From Sorex araneus (taxonomy: Eukaryota > Chordata > Mammalia > Eulipotyphla > Soricidae): DNA of 64,000 nt. Positions 1-12,803 of the stretch are shown one piece after another. The stretch covers positions 48,239,463-48,303,462 of the forward strand of contig NC_073311.1 in the NCBI RefSeq assembly GCF_027595985.1, written 5' to 3'. The position numbers were made by a program, and so were the translations under genes. Position 1 is the first letter of the stretch. The number at the start of each line of letters is the position of its first letter. Under the pieces are notes generated by a model, which was not told the DNA's origin, searched no databases, and saw nothing but the letters and a program-made list of their open reading frames with translations.

Positions 1-1361
1 AATGCAGCAGGAGCTGATGTTTCAGTTAAGCCCTGATTTTCTAGGTGGTGTGGTATGGTACAGAGTTCGAAACACTTTTCATTTACCATCAGATTAGCCC
101 TCACATCAGTGAATCGAGAGACAAGAAGTGGGGCTCCCACTTTCTCAATGCTCTCTGAGTGACTGTCCCCAACGTTCTCAAACTCTAACCGATCAGATTG
201 CTTGCACACGATGTGACTGGAAAAAATCTGACCTCCTCCAGACTTGGGCAATTAAATAAACTGCCTTCTTGTGGAATCTCACTCTGGGTGGAGAGGAAGT
301 CTGCTTTGGCAGTGGCCCTTAAGATTATTCACAAAAGTTCCAGTTTACTTTCTGGGCATGTGTGATGTGTGGGATTACACTTTCTAGCTATTTGAAGTTA
401 GATGTGGCCATCTAACAGTTCACATCCTTGAAGGCCATCTTTAACTCGAATTCTGAGTTAGAACCTGCTCCTTGGAGCCCCATAACACAGCACCCTGTGA
501 TACCACCAGTGCCCCATGGCACTGGTTAGGGGAGGGTGATTTGGGGCTAGAGTTGGTTCAAATTTTGTGCCCACACGCCATTGCTCTTCGAGCTTTGGAT
601 GAAGCAAAGAACTATGTACATTTCTTTACAGCAGCTTTCTCATCTTTGAAGTGGTGGTGCTGTGGGGTCGGGAAATGTCAGGTGCTCAAAATAGTTCCGG
701 TACTAAGCACATTTTCAGTGAGTGTTACAATGATCATATTGATGGGCCATTAGGAACCCCCTGGTGGAATTTGGAGTTTATGCAACTCCAGATCCCGTGA
801 ACCAAGCATATGAAATGTGTTTATGTGCATGGTGTGTGTTTTTAGGAAAGTAGCTGGTAGCTTAGCTGGTTTGTCAAAGGGAGAGAACCCCCAGCAAGGA
901 AGAATCTTGAATGTGAGGGTAGGGGTCTCCTTGGGACCCGACTGAACCCAACAGTTCCCTATTAGCTTTCTACTCCCTCAGGGTCTTGCCAGAGCCAGGA
1001 AATGATAACCAAAGTTAATGTACCCACTGACCCCAGGCTTAGAAAACAGAGTTAGGAAGCTGGTAAAGAAGGGGCTTGCTCAAAAATGGTGCAAGTCACC
1101 AATTTCCCCTGCCCTGCAGTTACCATCTGTCTTTTGACTCAAAGCTCAACAAGGACATAACCCAGAAGGAAATGGAATCCCTATATAAGACCTGACACCT
1201 GCTCTGTGCGTGATCTGCTTTGAAAGAAACCCACATGGGTGACATCTGCAATCCATGCTAGTTAGTGTTGAATGGTCCCGTCAAATCCTCAGAGCCAACC
1301 TATGGAAGACTGTGTGTGGTATAATTAGCCCCTAGTAAAGAGGAATAGAGGTGGGAAGGAG
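1..1361. other. 5' intergenic flank, nothing recognised
   Basis: No gene, RNA gene or confidently named repeat is seen. A small open frame at 472-753 has no recognisable domain and looks like chance. By human gene order this would be the CRY1-ABTB3 interval, but nothing in the sequence confirms CRY1. Confidence 0.5.
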
Positions 1362-1496
1362 AGATCATAAAGCAGGTAGGGCACTTTCCTTGTACGCACT
1401 GGACCCAGGTTTTCTGCCAGGAGTGACCCTGGGCACAGAGTCAGAAGTGGGCCCTGAGCATTGCTAGGTGTGGTGTGAAATTAAAATGAAAAGGAA
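1362..1496 (+). repeat. SOR-like SINE, old and internally deleted
   Basis: The tRNA-like head (gagagatcataaagcaggta) and the 3' part (caggagtgac, then ggtgtggtgtgaaatt) follow the consensus order of the window's main SINE, with the middle missing. It is well diverged, so an old insertion. Confidence 0.6.
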
Positions 1497-1524
1497 TGGA
1501 CCTACAAGTTGCACAAGGAGTACG

Positions 1525-1698
1525 GGGGCCAGAGCGATAGCACAGTGGGTAGGGCGTTTGCCTTGCACGCAGCCAACCCAGGTTCGATCCCCAGCATCCC
1601 ATATGGTCCTCTGAGCACCGCTAGGAGTAATTTCTGAGTTCAGAGTCATGAGTAACCCCTGTGCATCATCCGGTGTACCCAAAAAGTGGAAAAAAGGG
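1525..1698 (+). repeat. SOR-like SINE, full length
   Basis: A nearly full-length tRNA-derived SINE. The A box (TAGCACAGTGGG) and B box (GGTTCGATCCC) of the pol III internal promoter are both readable. They are followed by the family-specific body and an A-rich tail. It lies 30 bases after an older copy in the same orientation. Confidence 0.85.
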
Positions 1699-1887
1699 AG
1701 TCCCAATGAACTCAAGGTTCAGGAGCAAGGAAGGCCTGGAGGCGGTATTTAATTTCTGCTCATGCGCAGTAGTAGCTTAGGCGATACCCACCATGCATGA
1801 GCCCAGCACACTGGACCTGGTCCATCAGGTGGCTATTGAGTGGTCATTGTGCCTGCCCCTGGGTCTAGAATGCTGAATAATAGAGAA

Positions 1888-2064
1888 TTCTTTTTTCTTT
1901 CATTTTTTGGGGGAGGTAGTGTCATGGGAGAAGCACCACACCTGACTGTGCTCAGAGCCTACTCCTGGCAGTGCTCAGGCCACTATATGCGGTGCTGGGG
2001 GTGGAGTCCTGGAGGGCTGCGTGTAAGGCTAGCACCTTAACTTCTATACTATTTCTCCAGCCCC
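1888..2064 (-). repeat. SOR-like SINE, antisense, diverged
   Basis: It starts with a T-rich tract and ends in ctccagcccccc, the reverse complement of the family's ggggctggag start. Internal blocks (actcctggcagtgctcagg) match the consensus, with many substitutions. Confidence 0.75.
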
Positions 2065-2617
2065 CCAAATTTTATTAGTACCTTGAAAAATCTGACTTTA
2101 GAATAATGGGCAGAAAATAGTTCCTTTTTTATTAAATTGAAAATTGCTTTTTGGTGCTGGTAAGACTGAAACCTGTTTATCATAAAAAGTGCAGAAGGAC
2201 AAAGGAAAAAAGTGAAAACCCACTGGGGAAAAAAAAGAAAAACAAAAGAAGAACACATCAGGGAAAGAACTAGAACCAAACATCACTCAGTAGGCACCAG
2301 AAACCCAACAAACTAGTTATAGTGATTGTCCCCATCCTTTCTGGAAAGTTTACACACTTAAATACACATTGATCTTGACATAAAGCACTTTACATAAATA
2401 GTATAATATAATAAATGCATTTTCAAAACCTATTTTCAAACATTTCTTCCATTACCAATATGTTATAGAAAGGAAGATGACTTTCATTATACTTGCTATT
2501 GTTTAGGATTCTCTTGTAAGAATTATTATAATTCATCCGATCAGCCTTTATTAAAGATACATTTAGGTTACTTTCTGAAGTTCTATGCTAAAACATTATC
2601 AAGATCATTCTGCATGA
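2065..2617. other. AT-rich flank, nothing recognised
   Basis: AT-rich intergenic sequence with several short A and T runs. No gene or named repeat is seen. Confidence 0.4.
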
Positions 2618-2643
2618 TTTGGAAACAATCATAAGAATGGTTT

Positions 2644-2935
2644 GGACCACAGCACCCAAAAGGAGACGGAGAATAAAAGGGAATGCCCTGCCACAAAAGC
2701 AGTTGGGGTGGGGTGGGAGAGTGCTGGGAGGAATCCTGGAATAATTTGTGGTAGAGAATGGGTACTGGTGGAGGGATGGGTAATATTTTATAGCCACAGA
2801 AAAAATATTTGGGCTGAATGTTTAATGGCATTAGGAAGTGATTTTTTTGAGTCACTGTGTGACTGAAACGCAACACGAAAGTTTGTAAGTATGTAACTGT
2901 ACCTCAAGATGATTTACTAATAAATTTTTAAATGG
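2644..2935 (+). mobile_element. 5'-truncated L1-type 3' end with a foreign 70-base insert
   Basis: The body (ggaccacagcacccaaaagg to gatttactaataaatttt) matches a second copy at about 37776-38223. It is flanked by 26-base target-site duplications with three mismatches (2618-2643 and 2936-2961), so the edges are well defined. Bases 2782-2851 are not in the other copy. They match 3354-3421 nearby. Family naming as L1 rests on the 3' end style and is inferred. Confidence 0.75.
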
Positions 2936-2961
2936 TTTGGAAACATTCATAAGAACGATTT

Positions 2962-3988
2962 CAAATAATAATATCAGAAGATATGATTCTGGGAAGGCGA
3001 ATGGAAGGTCCATTGACATTTTGACACAGATTGGCAAACTGTCCTCCCAAGCATTGACCTAGTTTATGCTCCAGTGAGATCCATTCATCAGGACTGTCTT
3101 TGCAAATCTTTGCTAACCTGGTTGGCAAAATAATCTTAGTAATTTAATTCCTGACTTTTGGTTTACTTTTGAATCTTTAGTCTATTTGATTATCTATTTG
3201 CATTTCTTAGAAGACAATATATAGAAGACTTCTCATTTTGAAAAGAGAGTTATTTATCTATAAGGACATTCATCCCACCTTTCCTTATACAGCTAGAAAA
3301 CAGGAACCACCAAAGGAGGAAACTGGACACCACTTAAAGTAGAAACTTACTGAAATATTTTATAGCCACAGAGAAAAGATTTGAGCTAAGTGTTTAATGG
3401 CATTAGGAAGTGATTTTTGAGAAAATTTCTTGGGAAAAAATGCAATATGCAAAATAATTTATAGAAACATCCCATAATAATTTATTCACTTTATCTAAAG
3501 ATATTTAGAAGAAAGTGAAAATAGAAGAAAAGAGAAATTGTTCAGATTGATGTTCTCTATGAGATATAACTGTGCATGAATTTTAAACGTTCTTCTTTAC
3601 ACTTTTTGCAGCCAATTAATTTTCTCAGAGTATAGGACTGAAATGTAACACTTGGTTGGTATGTTTATTGGTTTCAGTGTTGGGGTCATCCCAACTTCAG
3701 AGGTTTAACTTTAAAATCAACAATTTACTTCCATCGATGAAACAGACATATGCCCGGCTTATTAATAATACTAATGGGCACTCAACAGCATGGCATGCAA
3801 GATGTAGCCTCAAGATGGGTATATTCTGGAAGGGGAGTGGAGCTGTATATACGTTTGTAGCAAAGGAGAGAAGAGCCTGTATTCTGGAGCTTGGCAAAGC
3901 CTCCGAGAGGAGTGACTTTTCAGCCCAGCCTCAAAGGATAAGTTTCATTTTAGACCTAACATTTGTCATTTATTTCTGACTCTATGAG
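2962..3988. other. AT-rich flank carrying the sister copy of the 70-base segment
   Basis: Unique-looking AT-rich DNA. Bases 3354-3421 are near-identical to the insert at 2782-2851. Nothing around them resembles the L1 3' end, so this site may be the source. The open frame at 3656-3979 has no recognisable domain. Confidence 0.45.
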
Positions 3989-3989
3989 C

Positions 3990-4172
3990 TAGAGGCTGGA
4001 AAGATAGTACAGTGTGTACGGTGCTTGCTTACCTTGCATGCAGCCAAGCTGGGCTTGATCCCCAGCACCCCATGTGGTGCCCTGAACCCCCCAGGAGTGA
4101 TCCCTGAGTGCTGAGCCAGGGGTAAGCCCTAAGCACAGTTGTGTGTGGTGCAAAAACAAAGCAAAAAAACAA
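3990..4172 (+). repeat. SOR-like SINE, diverged
   Basis: Head (gaggctggaaagatagtaca), tRNA-like middle (gcttgatccccagcacccca) and body (caggagtgatccctgagtgc) are in consensus order, ending in an A-rich tail. Substitution level suggests an older copy. Confidence 0.75.
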
Positions 4173-5127
4173 GCATGTGGTAAGAAAATCAGAAAATGTA
4201 GAATAAAAGACTAGATGTTTATCATGAGTGGGGTATAGTAAATCCTGCATATGGAAAAATATCATATACTTCCCCCGAGTCCTTCCCCCACCACACAGCA
4301 GATTAATAAAAGTTTGTTGCTTAACTTGTGTATTTCCAAAGCTCAGAAGAGGAACCTCAAAGAGAGGGAATGAATGGATTTGTGGCACCTGATTGGAAAG
4401 CTGGCAGAGTAAGAATTTGAGTGGACCTGGTGCCCTAGATAAAAGTTAGCCAATGTTAAGCCCGTCATACTCAGCCTCTTACTTTCCCCACGCACAAGGC
4501 TGTTTCTGGGCTCCATGGCCCCCTGTGTTCTACTGAGTGGTCATCACTGAAGGGGTGTCATCAGCATGGGTGGCAACCAATGGCACAGAGAGGGTGAGAC
4601 CACCATCACCAGGGAGGCATGCGGATGAGCAGGGAGAAAGCCCTCAGCAAACCCGGAACAACGGAGCTAGAAGCACCTTTCCAGGTTCAGGTGTGGGGGT
4701 GGGGGGGGCGCTGGTGGGGACTTGAGGGCCAGAGAAAACACCACAGTGGTGCTCGTCTCGGAGCCAGATCTAAAAGGGTGAGGCTTGCCGCGAAGAGAAG
4801 AGGAAGATGCATGTCCTGGACAGAGGGAACAGAGCCTGCAGAGGCACAGCCAGGGCACGGAACATGTGAATCTGGAAGGCAACAAGGATTTCACTTTGGC
4901 TATAACAAGGGGCACGCCTGTGCCTGTGCGTGTCTGTGTATATCTGTGTGTCTCTATGAGAGTGAATGTGTATTCAGACGCCTCCCTTCAGTGCCCTGCA
5001 ACTAAGTGTGTAAGCACCACAACTAAAGTGTGTGAACACTACAATCAAGAGTCCAACCCCCCAGTCATTGTAACCACAACAACAAAGGAAAGGGAAGGGA
5101 AATATTTTTTAAAAAATACATTTATCT
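4173..5127. other. 5' flank, nothing recognised
   Basis: Mixed-composition sequence with a G run near 4690-4710 and a short GT-rich patch near 4918-4975. Overlapping small open frames show no conserved protein features. Confidence 0.4.
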
Positions 5128-5264
5128 GGGAGCTGGAGGTATAGTACAGTGGGTAAGGTGCTCACCTCGCATGGATCAACCCATGGCCCAGCCAGGAGTG
5201 ATTCCTGAGCACAGAACCAGGAGTAAGCCCTGACTGCTGGGTGTGGTCCCCAAACCAAAATATT
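5128..5264 (+). repeat. SOR-like SINE, partly deleted
   Basis: The head (gggagctggaggtatagtac) and 3' body (ccaggagtgattcctgagca to gggtgtggtcc) are present. Part of the tRNA-like middle is missing. Confidence 0.7.
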
Positions 5265-6772
5265 AATTTTATTTTATAAAACATTCATTATTCCATACGT
5301 ATGAGTTTCTTAAAAAATACATATATTGTGTATATGTAACATATGTAAGCCAATTAAAAACATGTAAGTAAAATATATACAACTAAAATCAGTACATGTA
5401 AATATAAAACACACATATACATAATATCCTATTGCATCTTTTTTTTTCTTGGGGAAAGCAAAAAATGAAGAGACTTATTCTGAGGAATTGGCTATTCAAT
5501 TATGCCCACTACTGGACACCGGCGAGCTGGAGCCTCGGGAAGCCTGGTGGGGGTCATTCAACCCACGTCTGAAGACACGAAAACCAGGGGAGCTGTTGAT
5601 GTAAATCCAAACCCAACAGCAGGACAAGATGAGATGAGGTGTTCCAGCTCAGTCATTGGGAGGTGGATGAACATCTCCTTTCTCTGTCTTTTGTTTGGCT
5701 CAAGTTCTCAGTGGATCAAATGATGCTTCATTATTTTGGGAGCAGTGGGGGGAGGGGGGCAAACTGACTGACCTGGGCCCACTAATATACTTGTTAATCT
5801 TATTAGAACACTGAGGAGAGGCACCAATAGCATTCATCTGGGTACCTGTGGCCCACTAAAGTTGTCACATCAAGTTAATCTTGCTTGCAAAAGGTTGGAA
5901 TATTATGGAAAGACTTATCTGGAAATAGTTAAGAAACCGGGAAAGGCCCAGAAAATCACATTGTAAAAATCGCGTTGTACTACATTGTACTGCAATTGTA
6001 AAAATCAAAGTCAGTGGGGGAGAGCCTGTAAATTCTCTATTTTTTTAATGAGAGAAGGACAAGATAGGAACTGAATTTTGGAAAGATTCTCGGTCTGGTT
6101 TAGAGAAGAAAGAAGTGGTTAAGAAGGAAATCAGGTGGTAAAATATTAAACTGGTCCAAGTGGGAGATTATAAGACCATGTTTAGGATGAAGGCTACAGG
6201 GTGAGGGTTGTTTTCTGGGCAAAGGGATGGCTGTCTCTCAGAGTCAAATTCCCACGAGTTGGCTTACTGTGGTGGAGTGAAGGGTGATGGTGGATTTGAG
6301 CTGAGGGATGAATGAGAATTGCACCCAACTACCCAACTAGGTTATCTGGTGGCTGTAGATATTCAAGCTAAGCAGTTTAGATGCATGTCCTTCCTACAAC
6401 CCTCCATTGTATGGTTATTTGCAGGGCACCTACTCTGTCCAAGGTCTATGGGCACAGAGAACTCTAGGACCTGTGTACAATCTGTGCAAGGAGCAACCCC
6501 ATGTTACAAAGACCCAGTAATCACGAGCTCAGTAAAGAGTGGGACCTGAAATTGAGGCTACCAGGCTACCTTTCTGCAGAAGCAAATGTCTAAGGTGAAA
6601 ATTCAGAGGAGGAGGATTCCTGCCCACCAGGCTGAGACAGTAGGAGTTGAGGGTTCTCCCTCCCGCCTTCATCATTTTGCCCCCACACAGGTCCCAGCTT
6701 CCTGAGCTGAATAAGATACAATTTCTGCCTTGGTGAATGGGAACACATAAAAAGACAATGCCATCTTTGGCA
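5265..6772. other. 5' flank, nothing firmly recognised
   Basis: An AT-rich stretch (5270-5450) is followed by ordinary flank. A possible MIR/L2 remnant lies near 6400-6470. No gene is supported. Confidence 0.4.
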
Positions 6773-6916
6773 GGGCTGGAGAGATAGCAAAAGGGGCTGA
6801 GCACAAGCTTTGTGCCCTGGACACCCACCCACTTTTCTTTCCAGAACGGCATGGTCCTCCAGCACAACCAGGAGTTGACCCCTAACCCCTCAACACAGAG
6901 CCTGGTGTGGTCCTAA
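6773..6916 (+). repeat. SOR-related SINE relic
   Basis: It starts with gctggagagatagcaaaagg and ends with a gcctggtgtggtccta block like other family members. The centre is strongly diverged. Its tail runs straight into an AAAAC repeat. Confidence 0.5.
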
Positions 6917-6953
6917 AACAAAACAAAACAAAACAAAACAAAACAAAACAAAA
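6915..6953 (+). repeat. (AAAAC)n microsatellite at a SINE tail
   Basis: About seven AAAAC units directly continue the 3' tail of the preceding SINE relic, the usual origin of such repeats. Confidence 0.85.
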
Positions 6954-7125
6954 GGCAATGCCACTTGACACAAATGCACTAAATCATGCATGTCTGCCTC
7001 ATGTCGAGAAAAAGGGTCAACTCCAGGTACACCAGGGATTTTTAGCTGAAAACTCCGGGACTTCTTAGAGTTTGAATGGGGAACCCCCCCCCAACCTCCC
7101 CTTACTTCCAGATGCCCAGGCAGCT

Positions 7126-7140
7126 GCACACACACACATG

Positions 7141-7177
<37 letters not shown>

Positions 7178-7178
7178 C
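7126..7178 (+). repeat. (CA)n microsatellite
   Basis: About 25 CA dinucleotides with interruptions (atg at 7138-7140, aaa near 7164). Confidence 0.9.
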
Positions 7179-7204
7179 CTACTGCTGCCTCCACATACAC
7201 TCAT

Positions 7205-7868
7205 CTACCGACGCTGTTCCAGAGACTCATAATTAAATCTTGAAAGAGACCAACTAGCTGCAAAAATTCTCAATTCGGGCTGAGACCACCGGGCTACATC
7301 GGGAGGGGCTGAGCCAAGTTCCCGCCCGTTCTACCAAAGCTCCAGTAGCATCACTCACACCCCAACAGCTGTCACCATGCCTCCAGCCTGACTTCCCAGT
7401 TAAATATTCCAGATTTTCTAGAGTGCTTGAACACAACATCTCCAAACTCTGTAATACTAACATCCCAGTAGTGGCACACAGATGGAATGGGAATATAACA
7501 TAGAAGCCAACTAATCTCGACTAACAAAAACATTAATCAAGAAAGCTTAACTAGCAACAACAGCTTAGTAAACCCACAGACAAGGACTTAATGTCCCCAT
7601 AGCGAGATACAACAATTTTCATAAATTTAATTTTACTATTTTTTGATCACTCCATAAGCCATTTAGTGGTAAAAAGCAATATAAAATAAATTATTGTGGG
7701 CCTGCTATGGAGGGAGGCTTGAGAATAGTTGGGGAAACGGAGACAATGATGGAGGGAAGGTTTCAGTGGTGGTGGGACTGTGTTAGAATTTCCAATGCCT
7801 GTAACAAATCATCATGAACAACTTTGTAAACCATGGTGTTTTAATAAGGTGGGAAAAAATTTAAATTA
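7205..7868 (+). mobile_element. Probable L1 3' UTR, old
   Basis: The last part (7690-7868: ggtggtgggactgtgttaga, catgaacaactttgtaaacc, tttaataagg) matches the 3' end style of the L1-type copies at 35345-35490 and 50095-50285. The preceding 450 bases are assigned to the same element only because they are continuous with it. That part is uncertain. Confidence 0.45.
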
Positions 7869-8560
7869 AATAAAAGAAAATGCACTTTGCAAGATATTAC
7901 CATATATCAGGTGCATTTGACCTAAATTCTTATCTAAATCTTGACATGCTGTATATTGGATTTTTCATAAGACAATGAAAATGGATTCATTTATGGTTAA
8001 ATAAATAAAGGAGATATACATTAAATCCATATTGTTTAATTACCTCCATTCTTTAAAAAAACACTCTGTTAAGATCTTACCCAAGCATCTAATATCTGCA
8101 TATGATTTCTTAATTACCTGCTCACTCTAATCCATAGTGGGATGCTCTTGGTCTAAGGAAGCAATACCAATTGTCAGAGAAGATCAATCAGTCATACCAA
8201 CTATGAATAATTCATGCAATGAAGAGCATTTATTCCCTCCCCCCCCCAAAAAAAAAACACGGTGGGAGGGTCTCCCCTACAGTATTCCCCATTTTAAGCC
8301 AGAGCTGTCTGGATTCTAGCCACCAGGACTAGTAAAGTGGAACGCAAATCTTCCCCTCCAGGATTCGCCCCCAGATGTTACAAGGAGGGGCACAGTGTCC
8401 TCCTGGGTACTGAACGGAGCCTAGTGAGGCGCTCTCTTGGAAGGTGGGTGATGTCAGGAGATTGAACGTTTCTATCGCGGCGGGGTGCCGGGCACCCTCG
8501 CTCCTCCGATCACCCGGGCTGCATTCATCGGGCCTGGGACTCGAGCTGGACAGCGGCGGA
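7869..8560. other. Distal 5' flank of ABTB3
   Basis: AT-rich up to about 8230, then increasingly GC-rich towards the CpG-rich promoter region. No gene or named repeat is seen. Confidence 0.4.
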
Positions 8561-8569
8561 GAGGGAGAA

Positions 8570-8595
8570 ACACACACACACAACCCCCCCCCCCC

Positions 8596-8636
<41 letters not shown>

Positions 8637-8655
8637 GCACGCACGCACGCACACA
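8570..8655 (+). repeat. (CA)n / poly-C compound microsatellite upstream of the promoter
   Basis: Short CA run, an 11-base C run, then about 18 CA units grading into CGCA repeats. It lies roughly 950 bases upstream of the ABTB3 start codon and could form Z-DNA. Confidence 0.9.
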
Positions 8656-8949
8656 GATTTTGCGTTTTAAAGAAAAAGGAAAGTGAAGTCCTACATTCAA
8701 TATACCAGGGCAGGAAGCACCCCACTTTGCGGACCGCTTGAGGGAGCACACCTGGGCGGACAGTTGAGGGATCACCTGTCCAACCTAACCTAACCTCCTG
8801 CAGATCGGGTTGGTACCAAAGCCGAGGCACCGAGAAGCAGGGGCGCCAGCGAGCGGGAGAAATCCGCATCTCTTTGCTTTCAAAGCCCACCCCGCCCCCA
8901 ACCTCCCCCATTCCCAGGCCTGGGCTCCCCAAGTCCTGCAGCCTCGGTC

Positions 8950-9590
8950 CAAGCCGGGGGCGTGTGCGAGGGGCGGGGCTGCGAGGAGCTCAAGGATTGA
9001 AAAAAATAAGCAAGGTAATTAGCATCCTGTAATCCTATTGGCTCTCTGCCTGTCTTCTTTACATATGCCCGCCCCTTTGGCTGCACGGGGTTTGCGAGGC
9101 CGCGGCTGTTGCTGCGCTTCAGTGAGGGGCGGGAGGGCCAGGAGCGAGCCGGGCCCGGGAGCGGCGAGCCGGGATCCAGCAGCCAGTTGCCCGCGGAGCT
9201 GCGGCGGCGGCGTCGTCGTCGTCTTGGACCTTTTACCGCCTGCAAACGCCGAGGTGGGCGTCCAGCGGCTTCTGCCTGCAGCTGGGCCCGGGGGAGACCA
9301 GATCAGACACTTTAAATTTTATTGGGGAAGCAGAGAGGGGGGAGTCCCGTCGTTGAGCCACCTTCCCGGCGCCCCCGACTCCGGCCCGGGCTCTGGGAGG
9401 TGACTCCGGGGTCCGCCCTGTCTGTTCCGGCGCAGCGGCGGCTCGCGGTGGCAGCCCGAAAGTAGTAACACTTGATCGCGGCCTCCGGGGGTAAAAGTGA
9501 GCCGAGGCGGGCGCGGGCGGCTCTCCCGGCGCCCGGGCGCCCGCTGCTTCTCGCCGTTCCTTCCCTCCCCGGCTCCCCGGCGGCCGCAGC
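8950..9590 (+). promoter_or_regulatory. Presumed ABTB3 core promoter and 5' UTR
   Basis: GC boxes are visible at 8970-8979 (GGGGCGGGGC) and 9126-9134 (GGGGCGGGA). Inverted CCAAT boxes (ATTGG) lie at 9037-9041 and 9321-9325. A homeodomain-type TAATTAG core lies near 9017-9023, and a TTTAAATTTT patch at 9311-9320. The transcription start cannot be read from sequence. The 5' UTR probably begins between about 9050 and 9450. The block at 9000-9075, with the first CCAAT box and a pyrimidine-rich stretch, is the likeliest proximal promoter. Confidence 0.6.
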
Positions 9591-10821
<1,231 letters not shown>

Positions 10822-11649
10822 TAAACCCGGCCAACTCCCGTCCAAAGTTTGCCTCGCGCTTGCCCACCGCGTCATTCCGGTCGCCGCCTCCCGCCCGTGC
10901 AGGGAGCCCAGCCGGGACCCTCTCGCGTGCTCGCGGAGCTGCGGGCTTTACGCGCCGCAAAAATCGCCCAGCGCGCGGGGACCGCCCCACTCTGGGGCGC
11001 GCCCGCGGCTGCCTACCGCAGGCCGTGGGAAGAATCCCACACCGGTTTGATTTTTTTTTTTTTAATTTGGGGGAGGGTGGTTGGAGATCAGTTCAGACTC
11101 TACGTATGCCTGCCAGAGTCCTGTTTGTTTTGACCTTGAACATGCCAAATTCCTGGGCGCGCAAGTTTTGGCTCCCGGGAACTCGCGAGGAGGCGCTTCG
11201 CTCCAGCACTTCCCCGCGCTGCCTCAGGCACTTGTCGGCGCGCGGGGAGGGATAGGGAAGACCGGGAGCTCCCCGGGTCTCCGAGCAGTCGTGGGGAGGC
11301 ATGGATGGGGATGGAGAGAGAGGGATGGAGCGCCAAGACTCTTCTAGAAGCCAAGTTTCCCCCACCCCGGACAGTTTCTAAGGCCCAGAGCGCACGGCTG
11401 GTGGGTGGGTGCTGCGCAGTGGACAAACCCCTTCTCCCCCCCATCCCAGCCTCCCCCACCGCTCTCCGGCTCCCGCGGGGGCCGACACCACCGAGTTAAA
11501 GAAGCGCCCCCCAGGCCGGACTTGGCTCCACCGGGTTGGGCGTGGTTCTGGGGGGAGTTGTCCGGTTAGGGCGTTGTTTTCCAGCAGGTTCTGTCGTGGA
11601 GTCGGGAGCTGGGGGGGGGGGGGGTTGAACCTGTCATTCTGGCGCCCGA

Positions 11650-11650
<1 letters not shown>

Positions 11651-11680
<30 letters not shown>

Positions 11681-11730
11681 TGTCTGTCTGTCTGTGTCTG
11701 TGTGTGTGTCTGTGTGTCTGTGTGTGTGCG
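11651..11730 (+). repeat. (GT)n microsatellite with TC interruptions
   Basis: About 80 bases of GT with regular TCTG interruptions, 0.9 kb into intron 1. Confidence 0.9.
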
Positions 11731-12741
11731 CTGGGGAGGGGGAGTGGGGATGGGTGGGACAAGGGCCCCTGTTTTGGAGAGCTTGATCCGGCGGTCCCGA
11801 CTGTCTGCAGGGGCCGGGGCTAGACGTTCACTTCAAAGCTTCAATTTTGCACCGGAAATGGTAGAAGCGTAACTGGAGACTCTAAAAACGAAATAAAACT
11901 TTGTTTCAGATTCGGCGGCTTGGCCCGCGGTGGCGTGGTTGGAGCGGAAAGGCAGTTTTTCTGGGCAGATTTCATTCATGTTGCTGCCTGTTGGTTTCCT
12001 GGGGCCTGAGGCAGAGATGCGGCGGGCGCGGCCGGCCTCTGGGGGTGCCAAGGGTGTGCAGTGGATGCGTGCGTGTTGGTGCGTAGCAAGTGTGCCCGGG
12101 AGTGCGCGCAGCCCGGAGCAGGCGTGAGGGGTGCGCGGTGGCTCAGAGCCTCTGAGAAACCGACCCTCTTCACCTGGCTCTGATCAGAGTTGGGGGAGGG
12201 GAAAGACAGCAAAGCGTGTGCGCGTACGTGTGTGTGTGCGGGGGCGGGGGGGGGATTGGGGAGACGACGAGGTCGAGACTTCCTTGGCATCCCTTTGCTA
12301 GAACCCTTTCTCCTCGGTTGGCTGTAGAGCTCGGAACCCCTAAAGAGCCGTTGTCTGAGAGGCGCCCTTCTCCCCTCCCCCACCACACAAAATCCTGACC
12401 TAGTTGGAAACGTGTGGCAGAAGGTATTGATCTTTGTTCTTTAGCCCTCACCTGCAAGACGCAGGAGCTTTGCACAGGATCGTGCTTTCTCTGGAACCCG
12501 ACCCCACTCCAGCCCTCATCCTTGCAAAACAAATACAGCGGCCGGACCGGGCCTCAACTTTCTACCCACAGTGCCAATCCATTACCTCTGCGTCTCCCTG
12601 CAGCGTTGCAGAAGTCCTTCCCCAGGACTCCCCACCTCCTTTCCCCTTCTACCCATCCTTAAAAAGACCCAGATCCTGTAGCTCTCTGTTTGGGTCACTA
12701 ACCTCTATTTCCCCTCCCTTCCTCTCCCCCCTCCCCTCCCC

Positions 12742-12803
12742 TGCGTTTTTTGTTTTTTGTTGGGGTTTTTTTGTTGTTGTTGGTTTTTTTGTGTGTGTGT
12801 GTA
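12742..12803 (+). repeat. T-rich / (GT)n low-complexity tract
   Basis: Runs of T broken by G (TTTTTTG, TTGTTG), then about seven GT units. Confidence 0.8.

Noticed and set aside
1..8850. CRY1 exons upstream of ABTB3
   Set aside because: Expected from human gene order, but no segment encoding recognisable cryptochrome sequence was found. The intergenic distance probably exceeds the 9 kb available.
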